A stretch of 64,000 bases of DNA. It comes from Sulfurimonas aquatica. GTDB taxonomy: Bacteria > Campylobacterota > Campylobacteria > Campylobacterales > Sulfurimonadaceae. Shown piece after piece: positions 27,012 through 36,077 of the stretch. The DNA is taken from assembly GCF_017357825.1 (NCBI RefSeq), contig NZ_CP046072.1, positions 2,356,001-2,420,000 of the forward strand, given 5' to 3'. The notes under the pieces were generated by a model. The model did no database searches. It was not told the origin of the DNA and was given only the letters and a program-made list of their open reading frames with translations. Positions within the stretch are counted from its first letter, which is position 1, and the number at the start of each line of letters is the position of its first letter. The translations under genes and the position numbers were made by a program.

Positions 27012-27575
27012 ATGAATATAGAAATTTCCGAAGTTGCCAATTTACCATCGCGTTTTGGTAACTTTAATGTAAAAGCTTTCAAAGAGGGCGAAAAAGAACA
27101 CCTTGTAGTTTATGCAAAAAAACTAGATGCCATACCTCTTGTTAGAGTGCACTCTGAGTGCTTAACCGGAGACGCCATCGGTAGCCTCAAATGTGACTGT
27201 CGAGACCAACTTGAATATGCCCTCTCACTTATAGACAAAGAGGGAGGTATGGTTATCTATCTTAGACAAGAGGGACGCAACATCGGCCTTTTAAATAAGA
27301 TAAACGCTTATGCCCTTCAAGATAAAGGTTTAAACACTATAGAAGCAAATCATCAGTTAGGTTTTGCGGCGGATGAGCGAACGTATGAAGTAGTGACGTA
27401 TATACTAGAGTATTTTAATATAAAAAAAATAAATCTGCTTACAAACAATCCAGATAAAATGAACTCAATTAAAGACATTGAAATTGTTAATAGAGTTCCA
27501 GTCATCATAACGCCAAATGAGTTTAATAGTGGTTATTTAGATACTAAACGCGACGAAATGGGGCATCTTTTATAG
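27012..27575 (+). CDS. ribA: GTP cyclohydrolase II
   Basis: First committed step of riboflavin synthesis. The 187 residues hold the zinc site CLTGDAIGSLKCDCRDQ, the catalytic region IYLRQEGRNIGL and the guanine-binding NLLTNNPDKM. It is a stand-alone RibA without a fused DHBP synthase domain, as the short length shows. It is divergent from hemB with 66 bp between the starts, so promoters must overlap. Confidence 0.96.
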   Translation: MNIEISEVANLPSRFGNFNVKAFKEGEKEHLVVYAKKLDAIPLVRVHSECLTGDAIGSLKCDCRDQLEYALSLIDKEGGMVIYLRQEGRNIGLLNKINAYALQDKGLNTIEANHQLGFAADERTYEVVTYILEYFNIKKINLLTNNPDKMNSIKDIEIVNRVPVIITPNEFNSGYLDTKRDEMGHLL

Positions 27576-27651
27576 TTCTTTAAAACTAATTCTAAAGGCC
27601 CTCTCCTCTACTCAGAACTCCCTTTATTCCGACATACAAGCTACTATCTGT

Positions 27652-27680
27652 TTGACATATTAATTTGATTTAACTATATT
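27652..27680 (+). promoter_or_regulatory. Near-consensus sigma-70 promoter of put operon
   Basis: TTGACA at 27652-27657, a spacer of exactly 17 bp, then TATATT at 27675-27680. The putA start lies 36 bp downstream with GAGGAG as ribosome-binding site. A perfect -35 is unusual among the AT-rich promoters of Campylobacterota, which often lack one. Confidence 0.75.
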
Positions 27681-27716
27681 AAGCATCAATTGTGTAGATG
27701 ATTTGAGGAGAAAGAG

Positions 27717-30700
27717 ATGGGTATACCAGATAAAGTGGCACAGGATGCAAAAGTTCTTGCCTATCAATGGCAAAAGAAAATCCAAGTTTTTCGAAAGAGT
27801 AAAGAGCAAGATTTTCATGAGATGATGTTAAAAATGTTAAACAATCCTATGAATAAAATTTTTCTCATTGAGTTACTAGATCAAAGTTTTCGTTCTCATA
27901 ATGAAAACCGTGTATCTGACCAATTAGAACATATCTTTTCAAAATACGAAAATACTGATTTTTTCTCCCAATTTGAGAAAATACTCATTTGGTTATTTCG
28001 TGAAGTTGGCATCTATGTCAACTCTATCTCCATCCCTTTGTTTATACAGTATTTACGCCGTGATATAAGCTCCATTGTTATCCCAGGGGAGGAGAATCTT
28101 CTATCAAAACATCTCAAAGAGAGAAAATCTCAAGGAACGCGAGTAAATATCAATGTAATTGGAGAGATTGTTCTAAGTGAGCAAGAAGCCAATGAGAGAA
28201 CTTCTAAGTATATACATATGCTTGAAAATCCAAACATCGATTATCTCTCTATTAAAATTTCTAATCTATTTTCCCAAATCATTCCACATGCTCATGAGCA
28301 CAGTGTGCAAAAAATCAGTATTCAGCTAGAGAAAATCTATGCTGCAGCTATTAAAAACAGCTATACAAATGCCGAGGGTATTCAAAATAGTAAATTTGTA
28401 AACCTAGATATGGAAGAGTATAAAGATATCGAGATAACAATCAGTGCATTTAAAAATGTTTTGTCTCAAGAGCAGTTCAAAAACCTTCATGCCGGCATAG
28501 TTATTCAGACCTATCTCCCCGATGCGATGATTTACATTCGAGATTTATATGAGTGGGCAAAACAGCGAGTTGATAGTGGGGGTGCACCTATAAAAATTCG
28601 TATCGTTAAGGGTGCAAATCAGGAGATGGAGTTAACAGAAGCATCTCTTAGAGGATGGCCAAGTGTCACTTACTCTTCAAAAGCCGAGTCAGACGCAAAC
28701 TTCAAGATAGCTATGGACTTTTTACTTCATCCAGATGTAGCACCTTACATCCATACAGGTATCGCCTCGCATAACCTTTTTGACCATGCTCTCGCACATC
28801 TTTTAGCTAAAGAGAGAGCTGTAGAGGCGTATGTCAGTGCAGAGATGCTAGAGGGTATGAGTGAAGCAGCTTATGAAGTACTCAAAGAGAATAAACTCAG
28901 TGTGATTTTATATGCGCCTACTGCTACAAAAGAGACGTTTACTAACGCCATCGCTTACCTTGTACGACGCTTTGATGAAAATACAGCTGAGCAAAACTTT
29001 TTACGTCATAGTTTCGGATTAGAGGTTGACTCCGCTCAGTGGGAAACGCTTCTAAAAAGTTATGATGATGCGCTTGCTCTCATTCCATCTATAAGACAGA
29101 CGCCTTATAGAACGCAAGATAGAAATCAAACGCCAACTAAAGAAGTTATTGATTTAAAACATTATCATTTTAAAAATGAGCCAGATACAGACTTTGTTCT
29201 ACCTGCAAATAGAGCATGGGCAGAGGCTATTAGAGATAAATGGAAAAATATTGGCAGCAGTGGTGGATTTGACGCTCATATAGTTGTAGCAGGTGAAACT
29301 CTTCAAAGAGAAGGCGCTAAAACCGTAATTGATAAAAGCCAGTATCATGATAAAAAAATAGTAGGAAGCTACGCGCAAGCTACAGCTGAAGATATGAAAC
29401 TAGCCATTGCAACTGCAAAAGCGGATCCTGATGGATGGAGAGAGTTAAGCCTAACACGTAGACAAGAAATTTTAATGAACGTCGCTCACGCTCTTTCTTG
29501 TGCGAGAGGTGATCTCATCGGAATAGCCGCAGCCGAAGTTGGAAAAGTTTTTACCGAGACAGATGTCGAGGTAAGTGAAGCAATAGACTTTTTAAACTTC
29601 TATCCATATAGCGTTTCTAAGATAGAAGCCCTCAATGGCATAGAGACTATCGCTAAAGGCGTCGGACTTGTGATTAGCCCATGGAACTTCCCCATAGCAA
29701 TTCCCGCCGGGGGAATAGCCGCGTCGCTTGCAGCTGGAAATACGGTAATACTCAAGCCTGCAACAGACTCTATCCTCTGCGCTTACATGATGTGTCAATG
29801 TTTTTGGCAAGCGGGCGTGAGTAAAAATACCCTTCAGTTCATCCCCTCTAATGGCTCAGATGTTGGCGAGTTTATGATTCCAAGTAAAGATATAAACTTT
29901 ACAATCTTTACAGGAGGCGAAAAAACTGCCTATGATATCATAAATACAAGACCAGATATAGCGCTAAGCGCTGAGACAGGTGGTAAAAATGCCACTATTG
30001 TCACAGCATTAGCAGATAGAGAACAAGCACTCAAAAATGTTTTAGTCTCTGCATTTCATAACTCAGGTCAAAAGTGCTCAGCTAGTTCACTTTTGGTCTT
30101 AGAAAAAGAGGTCTATGAAGATGCTAGCTTCAAGCAAGCATTAAAAGAGGCAGTAGAGTCTCTTCAAACTGGCTCTGTCTGGAACTTTGAAAATCGCATA
30201 GGCACACTCTCAAATTTACCCTCAGGCGACCTAGAAAAAGCTCTTTCTTACCTAGATGAAGGGGAAGAGTGGCTTGTTAAACCTAGTTTAGCTGACAGAG
30301 AGAACCCTTATATGCTAACACCATCTGTGAGATGGGGTACTAAAGAGAATGACTTTTGTCATATGAACGAACTCTTTGGCCCTGTGCTATCTGTTATGTA
30401 CGCAGATAACTTAGAACATGCCATAGAGATAGTAAATGAAACAGGATATGGCCTCACCTCAGGAATAGAAACGCTTGATAAACGCGAGCAAGAACTTTGG
30501 AAAGAAAAGATTATAGCGGGCAACCTCTATATAAACCGTGGAACTACAGGAGCTATAGTCACAAGGCAACCATTTGGCGGTATGAGAAAGTCAGCTATTG
30601 GTAGTGGTAAAAAAGCAGGTGGTTTTAACTATGTGAGTCAATTTATGCACATATCGTGTAAAGACATTCACATAGATGAATCTAACTCTAACCAATTTAC

Positions 30701-31301
30701 AGACCAATTAGAAAGCCTGCTTACATGTGATACCCACTTTAATGATGAGTGCCAAAGTGCTCTGCGACATATTAGTCATTTTGCATATTGGTATGATACA
30801 GAATTTTTAAAAGAGCACGATTACGTACATATACGAGGCGAAAGTAACATAATTCGATACCTTCGCGTCCCAAGCGTACTTTTGAGAGTCGAAGAAGATG
30901 ATAAGCTAGGTGAAGTTATAGCATCCATAATGGCCATCAAAATGATAGGCGCGAAATTACATATTTCCATACCTTCTAAGACGCAAAAAGATGAGCTTGT
31001 TTGGTTAAAGTCTAAAGAGGCGGAGTTTCTTGATGAGAATGACTCTTTTACGAGAGATGACGAGGAGGAGCTAATAAAGTTGATTCCAACAGTCGCTAGA
31101 GTTAGGTTTTTAAACCCAAAAAACGTAACTCAAAACATCTATAAAAAGATTTCTCATGAAGCTATTTACATCGCTAGCGAGCCTTTTGTTTCACACGGTA
31201 GATTGGAACTTATGCACTATTTTGTTGAACAAAGCATATCTAACTCCTATCATAGGTATGGTAACCTCGGAATCAAAAGCTTAACAATGAAGGAGCTTTA
31301 G
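27717..31301 (+). CDS. putA: Bifunctional proline dehydrogenase / glutamate semialdehyde dehydrogenase
   Basis: Oxidises proline to glutamate in two steps, passing electrons to the quinone pool via FAD and making NADH. The protein has 1194 residues. The proline dehydrogenase barrel spans roughly residues 90-450 (YLPDAMIYIRDLYEWA, IRIVKGANQEMEL, FLRHSFGLE). The aldehyde dehydrogenase covers about 500-1000, with SPWNFPIAIPAGG, TGGEKTAYDI, SAETGGKNATIV and the catalytic cysteine in HNSGQKCSASS. About 180 further C-terminal residues form an extra domain, as in other campylobacterial PutA. There is no N-terminal DNA-binding helix-turn-helix, so it does not repress itself. Confidence 0.94.
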   Translation: MGIPDKVAQDAKVLAYQWQKKIQVFRKSKEQDFHEMMLKMLNNPMNKIFLIELLDQSFRSHNENRVSDQLEHIFSKYENTDFFSQFEKILIWLFREVGIYVNSISIPLFIQYLRRDISSIVIPGEENLLSKHLKERKSQGTRVNINVIGEIVLSEQEANERTSKYIHMLENPNIDYLSIKISNLFSQIIPHAHEHSVQKISIQLEKIYAAAIKNSYTNAEGIQNSKFVNLDMEEYKDIEITISAFKNVLSQEQFKNLHAGIVIQTYLPDAMIYIRDLYEWAKQRVDSGGAPIKIRIVKGANQEMELTEASLRGWPSVTYSSKAESDANFKIAMDFLLHPDVAPYIHTGIASHNLFDHALAHLLAKERAVEAYVSAEMLEGMSEAAYEVLKENKLSVILYAPTATKETFTNAIAYLVRRFDENTAEQNFLRHSFGLEVDSAQWETLLKSYDDALALIPSIRQTPYRTQDRNQTPTKEVIDLKHYHFKNEPDTDFVLPANRAWAEAIRDKWKNIGSSGGFDAHIVVAGETLQREGAKTVIDKSQYHDKKIVGSYAQATAEDMKLAIATAKADPDGWRELSLTRRQEILMNVAHALSCARGDLIGIAAAEVGKVFTETDVEVSEAIDFLNFYPYSVSKIEALNGIETIAKGVGLVISPWNFPIAIPAGGIAASLAAGNTVILKPATDSILCAYMMCQCFWQAGVSKNTLQFIPSNGSDVGEFMIPSKDINFTIFTGGEKTAYDIINTRPDIALSAETGGKNATIVTALADREQALKNVLVSAFHNSGQKCSASSLLVLEKEVYEDASFKQALKEAVESLQTGSVWNFENRIGTLSNLPSGDLEKALSYLDEGEEWLVKPSLADRENPYMLTPSVRWGTKENDFCHMNELFGPVLSVMYADNLEHAIEIVNETGYGLTSGIETLDKREQELWKEKIIAGNLYINRGTTGAIVTRQPFGGMRKSAIGSGKKAGGFNYVSQFMHISCKDIHIDESNSNQFTDQLESLLTCDTHFNDECQSALRHISHFAYWYDTEFLKEHDYVHIRGESNIIRYLRVPSVLLRVEEDDKLGEVIASIMAIKMIGAKLHISIPSKTQKDELVWLKSKEAEFLDENDSFTRDDEEELIKLIPTVARVRFLNPKNVTQNIYKKISHEAIYIASEPFVSHGRLELMHYFVEQSISNSYHRYGNLGIKSLTMKEL

Positions 31302-31304
31302 AGT

Positions 31305-32774
31305 ATGCAAATAGAGATAATAATATCGTTTGCTGGATATATGATAGTTATGTTAGCTATAGGATTTTACTTTTACTTTAAAACAGAAGATTTAAGCGAT
31401 TATGTTTTGGGAGGACGTGGATTAAACCCAAGCGTAACAGCGCTAAGTGCTGGAGCTTCTGACATGAGTGGGTGGCTACTTTTAGGTCTTCCAGGGATGA
31501 TATATAGCGATGGTTTAGTCGGTTCTTGGATAGCGGTTGGTTTAGTTATTGGTGCCTATCTTAACTGGCACTATGTTGCAAAACCATTAAGAGTTTATAC
31601 TCACCATCTCAACGACTCTTTAACTATTCCAGATTATTTGGCCAATCGTTTTGAAGATAAAGGAAATATGATTAGGGTGGTAACAGCCGTAGTGATTTTA
31701 TTTTTTTACACCCTTTACACGTCTTCTGGTCTTGTCGGTGGCGCTAAACTTTTTCAAGCAACTTTTGATATTCCCTATTCCGACGCCTTACTTATAGGAA
31801 GTTTTATCATCATCTCCTATACTTTTTTAGGTGGCTATAACGCTGTGAGTTGGACGGACTTTATTCAAGGTATTTTGATGATGCTTGCGTTAGTCGTAAC
31901 GCCACTTGTCGTACTCTTTGAACTTGGCGGAGTAGATAATGCTATGGCCATTATAGAATCAGTGGACCCTTCTCGCGTAGATATCATAGGAAGTGCTTCT
32001 ATCATATCTATCATCTCTTTACTTGCATGGGGTTTAGGCTATTTTGGTCAGCCTCATATTTTAGTTAGGTTTATGTCCATAAGAGATAAAAATGAAGTGA
32101 GTACCGCAAAGAAAATTGGTATCACTTGGATGATAGTTTCAGTTATTGGCTCACTAAGCGTTGGTTTCTTTGGTCTTGCGTATGTAGTGGCAAATGGTAT
32201 CGACTTAGCAGATAGCGAGAAGGTTTTTATAACGCTCTCTCAACTTATCTTTAAGCCTTGGATAGCAGGTTTTTTACTTGCAGCAATTTTAGCCGCTATA
32301 ATGAGTACAATTGATTCGCAACTGCTTGTTTCCTCTTCCGTACTGACTCGTGATATATATCATGCTATAATACATAAAAGTGCAAGTAACATAGAGTTGG
32401 TTTGGGTAGGTCGTGCGACTGTTATTATAGTTTCTATAGTTGCTTGGCTGATATCTGCTGATAAAGACTCGAGTGTCCTCCAACTTGTCTCATATGCTTG
32501 GGCAGGTTTTGGAGCTGCATTTGGACCACTGATAATACTCAGTCTATACTCCCCAAATATTACAAAACTGGGAGCTATATCTGGTATGCTAGTTGGTGCG
32601 TTAACCGTGATAGTGTATAAACAACTAGAAGGTGGAGTGTTTGATATATTTGAACTACTCCCTGGTTTTATACTCTCTTGGATAACAATCTTAGTAATAA
32701 GTAGATATTCAAGCCCAAATTCAAGTTCAATATCTAGAACATTTGATGAAGTACAAGAGCAACTAAAAAGTTAG
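31305..32774 (+). CDS. putP: Sodium/proline symporter
   Basis: Solute:sodium symporter (SSS family) of 489 residues with about 13 membrane helices. Family motifs GGRGLNPSVTALSAGASDMSGW near the N terminus, GGYNAVSWTDFIQG and LAWGLGYFGQPHIL correspond to the PutP sodium and proline binding region. It starts 3 bp after putA, so uptake and oxidation of proline are co-expressed. Proline may serve as carbon and energy source or be accumulated under osmotic stress. Confidence 0.94.
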   Translation: MQIEIIISFAGYMIVMLAIGFYFYFKTEDLSDYVLGGRGLNPSVTALSAGASDMSGWLLLGLPGMIYSDGLVGSWIAVGLVIGAYLNWHYVAKPLRVYTHHLNDSLTIPDYLANRFEDKGNMIRVVTAVVILFFYTLYTSSGLVGGAKLFQATFDIPYSDALLIGSFIIISYTFLGGYNAVSWTDFIQGILMMLALVVTPLVVLFELGGVDNAMAIIESVDPSRVDIIGSASIISIISLLAWGLGYFGQPHILVRFMSIRDKNEVSTAKKIGITWMIVSVIGSLSVGFFGLAYVVANGIDLADSEKVFITLSQLIFKPWIAGFLLAAILAAIMSTIDSQLLVSSSVLTRDIYHAIIHKSASNIELVWVGRATVIIVSIVAWLISADKDSSVLQLVSYAWAGFGAAFGPLIILSLYSPNITKLGAISGMLVGALTVIVYKQLEGGVFDIFELLPGFILSWITILVISRYSSPNSSSISRTFDEVQEQLKS

Positions 32775-32802
32775 AAAAAAGATAAATAAATAAAGGATAA
32801 AA

Positions 32803-33576
32803 GTGAAAAGAGTAGTAATTAAAGTTGGAAGTAGTGTTTTAACAGAGACAACAACTATTGCAAAAGAGAGAATGTTAAATTTAGTATCTTTGATTGTTGA
32901 AGCTAGAAAAAAGTATGAGATAATATTAGTAACCTCAGGTGCAGTTGCAGCTGGATACACATCAGTTCAACTTAACCGTAGTATTCCTACAAGTAAAAAA
33001 GTACTTGCTTCAGTCGGTCAGCCAATACTTATGAGCGCATATAAAAATAAGTTTGATATTTTCAACGTGGCAATTTCTCAAATCTTATTGACTGAAGAGG
33101 ATTTTAACTCTCGTGTGCATACGCAGATAGTACAAGATATTATCAATAGAACACTTACTAATGACATTTTACCTATTGTAAACGAGAATGACATCTCTAC
33201 AACTCCAGACCAACTTTTTGGAGACAACGACCAACTCTCAGCTCATGTCGCTTTTTATACGGGAGCGGATATGCTTGTCATTTTAAGTGACATTGATGGC
33301 TACTATGACTCTAATCCAAAAGACAACCCTAAGGCAAAGATAAGAAAGGTTGTTCATGAGATAGAAAAAGAGGAGTTAGAGCAAGTACATACGCCAAACA
33401 ACCAGTTTGCTTCGGGTGGTATAGTTACAAAACTTATGGCTGCAAAATATATCATGGAGAAGAAAAGAAAAATGTTTTTATGTAATGGTTATGACTTAGC
33501 CGCCGCTAGAGACTTTTTGATACATGACAAACATACAAAAGGAACGCTTTTTATAAGTAAAGAAAAAGATAAATAA
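32803..33576 (+). CDS. proB: Glutamate 5-kinase without PUA domain
   Basis: First enzyme of proline synthesis, phosphorylating glutamate. The 257 residues form only the amino-acid-kinase domain (VIKVGSSVLTE, LVTSGAVAAGY, NENDISTT, FGDNDQLSAHVA, FASGGIVTKLMAAKYIM); the C-terminal PUA domain of E. coli ProB is missing, as in Helicobacter and Campylobacter. The start is GTG (32803-32805) behind AAAGGAT. It lies 28 bp after putP, in the transcript of the opposite pathway, which is odd and is discussed as a finding. Confidence 0.92.
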   Translation: MKRVVIKVGSSVLTETTTIAKERMLNLVSLIVEARKKYEIILVTSGAVAAGYTSVQLNRSIPTSKKVLASVGQPILMSAYKNKFDIFNVAISQILLTEEDFNSRVHTQIVQDIINRTLTNDILPIVNENDISTTPDQLFGDNDQLSAHVAFYTGADMLVILSDIDGYYDSNPKDNPKAKIRKVVHEIEKEELEQVHTPNNQFASGGIVTKLMAAKYIMEKKRKMFLCNGYDLAAARDFLIHDKHTKGTLFISKEKDK

Positions 33577-33594
33577 TAAACTTTTTATTTATCT
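33567..33594. terminator. Bidirectional terminator between proB and response regulator
   Basis: Ten-base arms (AGATAAATAA at 33567-33576 and TTATTTATCT at 33585-33594) enclose an 8-base loop; a run of A precedes it and T lies in the loop side. The arms cover the stop codons of both convergent genes. Confidence 0.65.
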
Positions 33595-34279
33595 ACTCTA
33601 TTTTATATCCAACGCCAAAAACGTTTTTTATACTCTCATCTGGTAATTTTCTTCGTAGATTTTTCACCAGTGTCTTTAAAGAGTTGATTTTATTTTCACT
33701 ATAATCATTCCAGAGATAATCAACTATATTATCATAAGTAAAAACCTGGGAAACCCTTGAGGCTAAAAGTGATATAACTTTTGTTTCCGTTTTAGTTAAG
33801 CTCACTAGCATCTTGTTTTCATATAGCTCCTCTTTTTCATAATCCCAAAAAAAACCCTCTTGAAGCTGAAAAATTTTATTTGCTACGACACTGTACTCTT
33901 TGATGCCATTCTCCGCTAAGACCAATGCCTCTTTTAAAGCTTCTCTAGGAACAGGCTTAACAAGGTACTTTACAAGGTTAAGCTCGACCGCTTGAAGAAG
34001 ATACTTTACGTCTGCATATGCTGTGAGCATTATTATTTTTGTAGATTGGTCACTCTCTCTTATTTTTTTTACAAGATCTAAGCCATTTAGTTTTGGTAGG
34101 TTAATATCTACTATCATTATATCTGGCTGCTTTTCTCTATAAATTTTTAAGGCACCCTCTCCATCTTCAGCTTCATATACGTCTCTATAATAGCGTTTAA
34201 GATAACTAATATAATTTTTACGCGTAGACTCTTCATCTTCTACAAAAAGTAACTTATATGTAGTTAGTTTCTCATTCAT
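33593..34279 (-). CDS. OmpR-type response regulator
   Basis: A two-component regulator of 228 residues. The receiver has the acidic pair EDEE, phospho-acceptor Asp58 in IVDINLP and lysine in VKPVPREA. The C-terminal winged helix ends with the recognition part LKTLVKNLRRKLPDE and the GVGYKIE wing. No histidine kinase lies beside it, so its partner is unlinked. It follows the DcaP-like porin on the same strand with 107 bp between, and may regulate that cluster. It is clearly different from the three PhoB-like regulators further on (VPREA instead of FNI/FDI after KP). Confidence 0.88.
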   Translation of the reverse strand: MNEKLTTYKLLFVEDEESTRKNYISYLKRYYRDVYEAEDGEGALKIYREKQPDIMIVDINLPKLNGLDLVKKIRESDQSTKIIMLTAYADVKYLLQAVELNLVKYLVKPVPREALKEALVLAENGIKEYSVVANKIFQLQEGFFWDYEKEELYENKMLVSLTKTETKVISLLASRVSQVFTYDNIVDYLWNDYSENKINSLKTLVKNLRRKLPDESIKNVFGVGYKIE

Positions 34280-34350
34280 ACTCTATCCTTAGGCGGTCAA
34301 ACTTTAAAATTATATTTATATAATTGTAGTGTAAACTAATGAAATTTTAG

Positions 34351-34366
34351 TGAGAAAATATTCTCA
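34351..34366 (-). terminator. Weak hairpin after the DcaP-like gene
   Basis: TGAGAA and TTCTCA pair around a 4-base loop. It is 20 bp past the porin stop on the minus strand and is followed by CTAAAATTT. Stem is short, so this is tentative. Confidence 0.4.
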
Positions 34367-34386
34367 ACTCTTATCGATTCTTAGGA

Positions 34387-35598
34387 TTAAAAATCATACC
34401 TTACAATGAGAGTTAACATATCTAACTCTCCTATATCTTCATTTTCTACATGTCTTATAGCTCTAGAGTGCTCAATCCCAACTAATAGGTTACTAATTGG
34501 CGTCCATAAGAGGTTAGCTTGTGAAGCGTATGCATCTCTATTTATCTTTTTTAAAGCGACTAGATTTATCTCTTCTAAGTTATTTTTAGAACCCGCATAC
34601 GACAGTGCAAGTGTTGAGCGAAGCTTCTTACTCCACCAGTGTCTATAAGCGATATGTGCGCCATAAGAAGTTTGAAGTTTTATCTCACCCTCATTATTTA
34701 TACTTCCTGCAGTATATGCGTTATATGCAAAGTATCTACCCATTCCATCACCATACTGCACATCAAAACGGATATCGTCAAGAGCATTAGTTTTCATTTT
34801 TATAGAGAGATTTACTCCCCAACCAAGAGCTGATGAGCTACTATTGACACTATTTCCATCACTTAACTTTACATCATTTTGAGTGATATAGCGGGCTAAA
34901 AAAGCGATGCTTCCCTCAGTAAGTGAGGAAAAATAACGCACCCTTGTAACCATATCTGGAACTTTGTCATCTTTAGGGATAATACTAGTTCCATTGGGAT
35001 CTAAAAGTGTACTCTCAGGTTGCTCAAATGCTATATCATAGCTCAAAGCATTATCATCAATAGTGTAACGCACCAGAGGCTGTCTAACAAGTGTATTATT
35101 CATAGCATATGTAATTGTATCTAGCGTTACATAGGAGTTAAAAGTAGAGTTAGTCTGACCAAAAGTAAAGCCGAACGCTTCAACGTAAGCGTGTCTCATT
35201 CTAGGACCATGTGAGTTAGAATATACCTCAGTTCCAGCCACACCTAAAAAGTCCATCTCGACTAAGGCTCGTATTGGACCATGTTCTGAGGGAGTTCTTG
35301 TTTTGATCCATAACCTACTCTCTCTAGCACTCATAGTAAACTGATTATATTCAGCTTTGCTGGAGTTTTTCAAAGGTATGCTTCCTGCATAAAATGAGCC
35401 ATCTGGAGATGCCGATATGCTCTGAAGCTCTATTCTTCCACCCACGCTTAAAACGGTATCCTCACTTCTAAGTTCTACCTTTTTTGAGAGTAGTTCAACT
35501 TGGGCTTTTAGTTTTTCTATCTCTAAAGTGTTTTCATTAGCATACAAAGAGAAGCTCAAGCAAAGAAGTAAAAAAGCTTTAAATCTAAATTTTTTCAT
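34387..35598 (-). CDS. DcaP-like outer-membrane porin
   Basis: A protein of 403 residues. A signal peptide is followed by a short coiled coil (LEIEKLKAQVELLSKKVEL, about residues 25-43) and a barrel with the DcaP-family pattern of SARESRLWIKTRTPSEHGPIRALVEMDFLG in the first strands. The C-terminal strand ends in RYDF. DcaP proteins are trimeric porins for dicarboxylates and other small anions. Its start overlaps the stop of the upstream cytochrome gene (TAATG). The actual solute is unknown. Confidence 0.78.
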   Translation of the reverse strand: MKKFRFKAFLLLCLSFSLYANENTLEIEKLKAQVELLSKKVELRSEDTVLSVGGRIELQSISASPDGSFYAGSIPLKNSSKAEYNQFTMSARESRLWIKTRTPSEHGPIRALVEMDFLGVAGTEVYSNSHGPRMRHAYVEAFGFTFGQTNSTFNSYVTLDTITYAMNNTLVRQPLVRYTIDDNALSYDIAFEQPESTLLDPNGTSIIPKDDKVPDMVTRVRYFSSLTEGSIAFLARYITQNDVKLSDGNSVNSSSSALGWGVNLSIKMKTNALDDIRFDVQYGDGMGRYFAYNAYTAGSINNEGEIKLQTSYGAHIAYRHWWSKKLRSTLALSYAGSKNNLEEINLVALKKINRDAYASQANLLWTPISNLLVGIEHSRAIRHVENEDIGELDMLTLIVRYDF

Positions 35599-36038
35599 TA
35601 CTGCTTTCTAAATTTAACATGACAATTATTGCAGATGGAGTCCATCGTCTCTAGTCTGTTTTCAAGCTTTTCTAGCTCATACTTTCTTGCAAGTGATTCT
35701 ATCTCTTTTGCATTCTCATCTAAGTCATTTATATACTTGTTATAAAGCTCTTTTTCATCTATATCTAAATCTTTATATGGCTTGCGTTGTGATGATGTTT
35801 TCATTTTTACAACTAACTTGTGAAGCGTATCTGCCAATGTAAGCGCATATCTTCTGCGTTTATTATCTTTATCTAATTCACTTTTTAGTTGTTCATAAAC
35901 AACCATGTCAAGTTGGTGAAGTAGGACGCTTAGTTTTTCACTCTCTTGCATATGTTTTTTTGTATCGTTCACACTGTTTTGTTTGAGCGAACAAGCGCTA
36001 AACGCAAGTATGAGCAAAACTAAAAAAATGTTTTTCAT
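35598..36038 (-). CDS. Cytochrome c'-like haem lipoprotein
   Basis: A protein of 146 residues with lipobox AFSAC, so it is lipid anchored. The mature part is almost all helical and highly charged, and the single haem site CNNCH stands nine residues from the C terminus (CNNCHVKFRKQ). A helical bundle with C-terminal haem is the class II (cytochrome c') layout, associated with NO or CO binding rather than fast electron transfer. It is coupled to the porin by a TAATG overlap and lies 39 bp after the desaturase gene. Confidence 0.78.
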   Translation of the reverse strand: MKNIFLVLLILAFSACSLKQNSVNDTKKHMQESEKLSVLLHQLDMVVYEQLKSELDKDNKRRRYALTLADTLHKLVVKMKTSSQRKPYKDLDIDEKELYNKYINDLDENAKEIESLARKYELEKLENRLETMDSICNNCHVKFRKQ

Positions 36039-36077
36039 ATCTTAACCTTTATAGATAAAGCTATCTTAGTATTTTTA

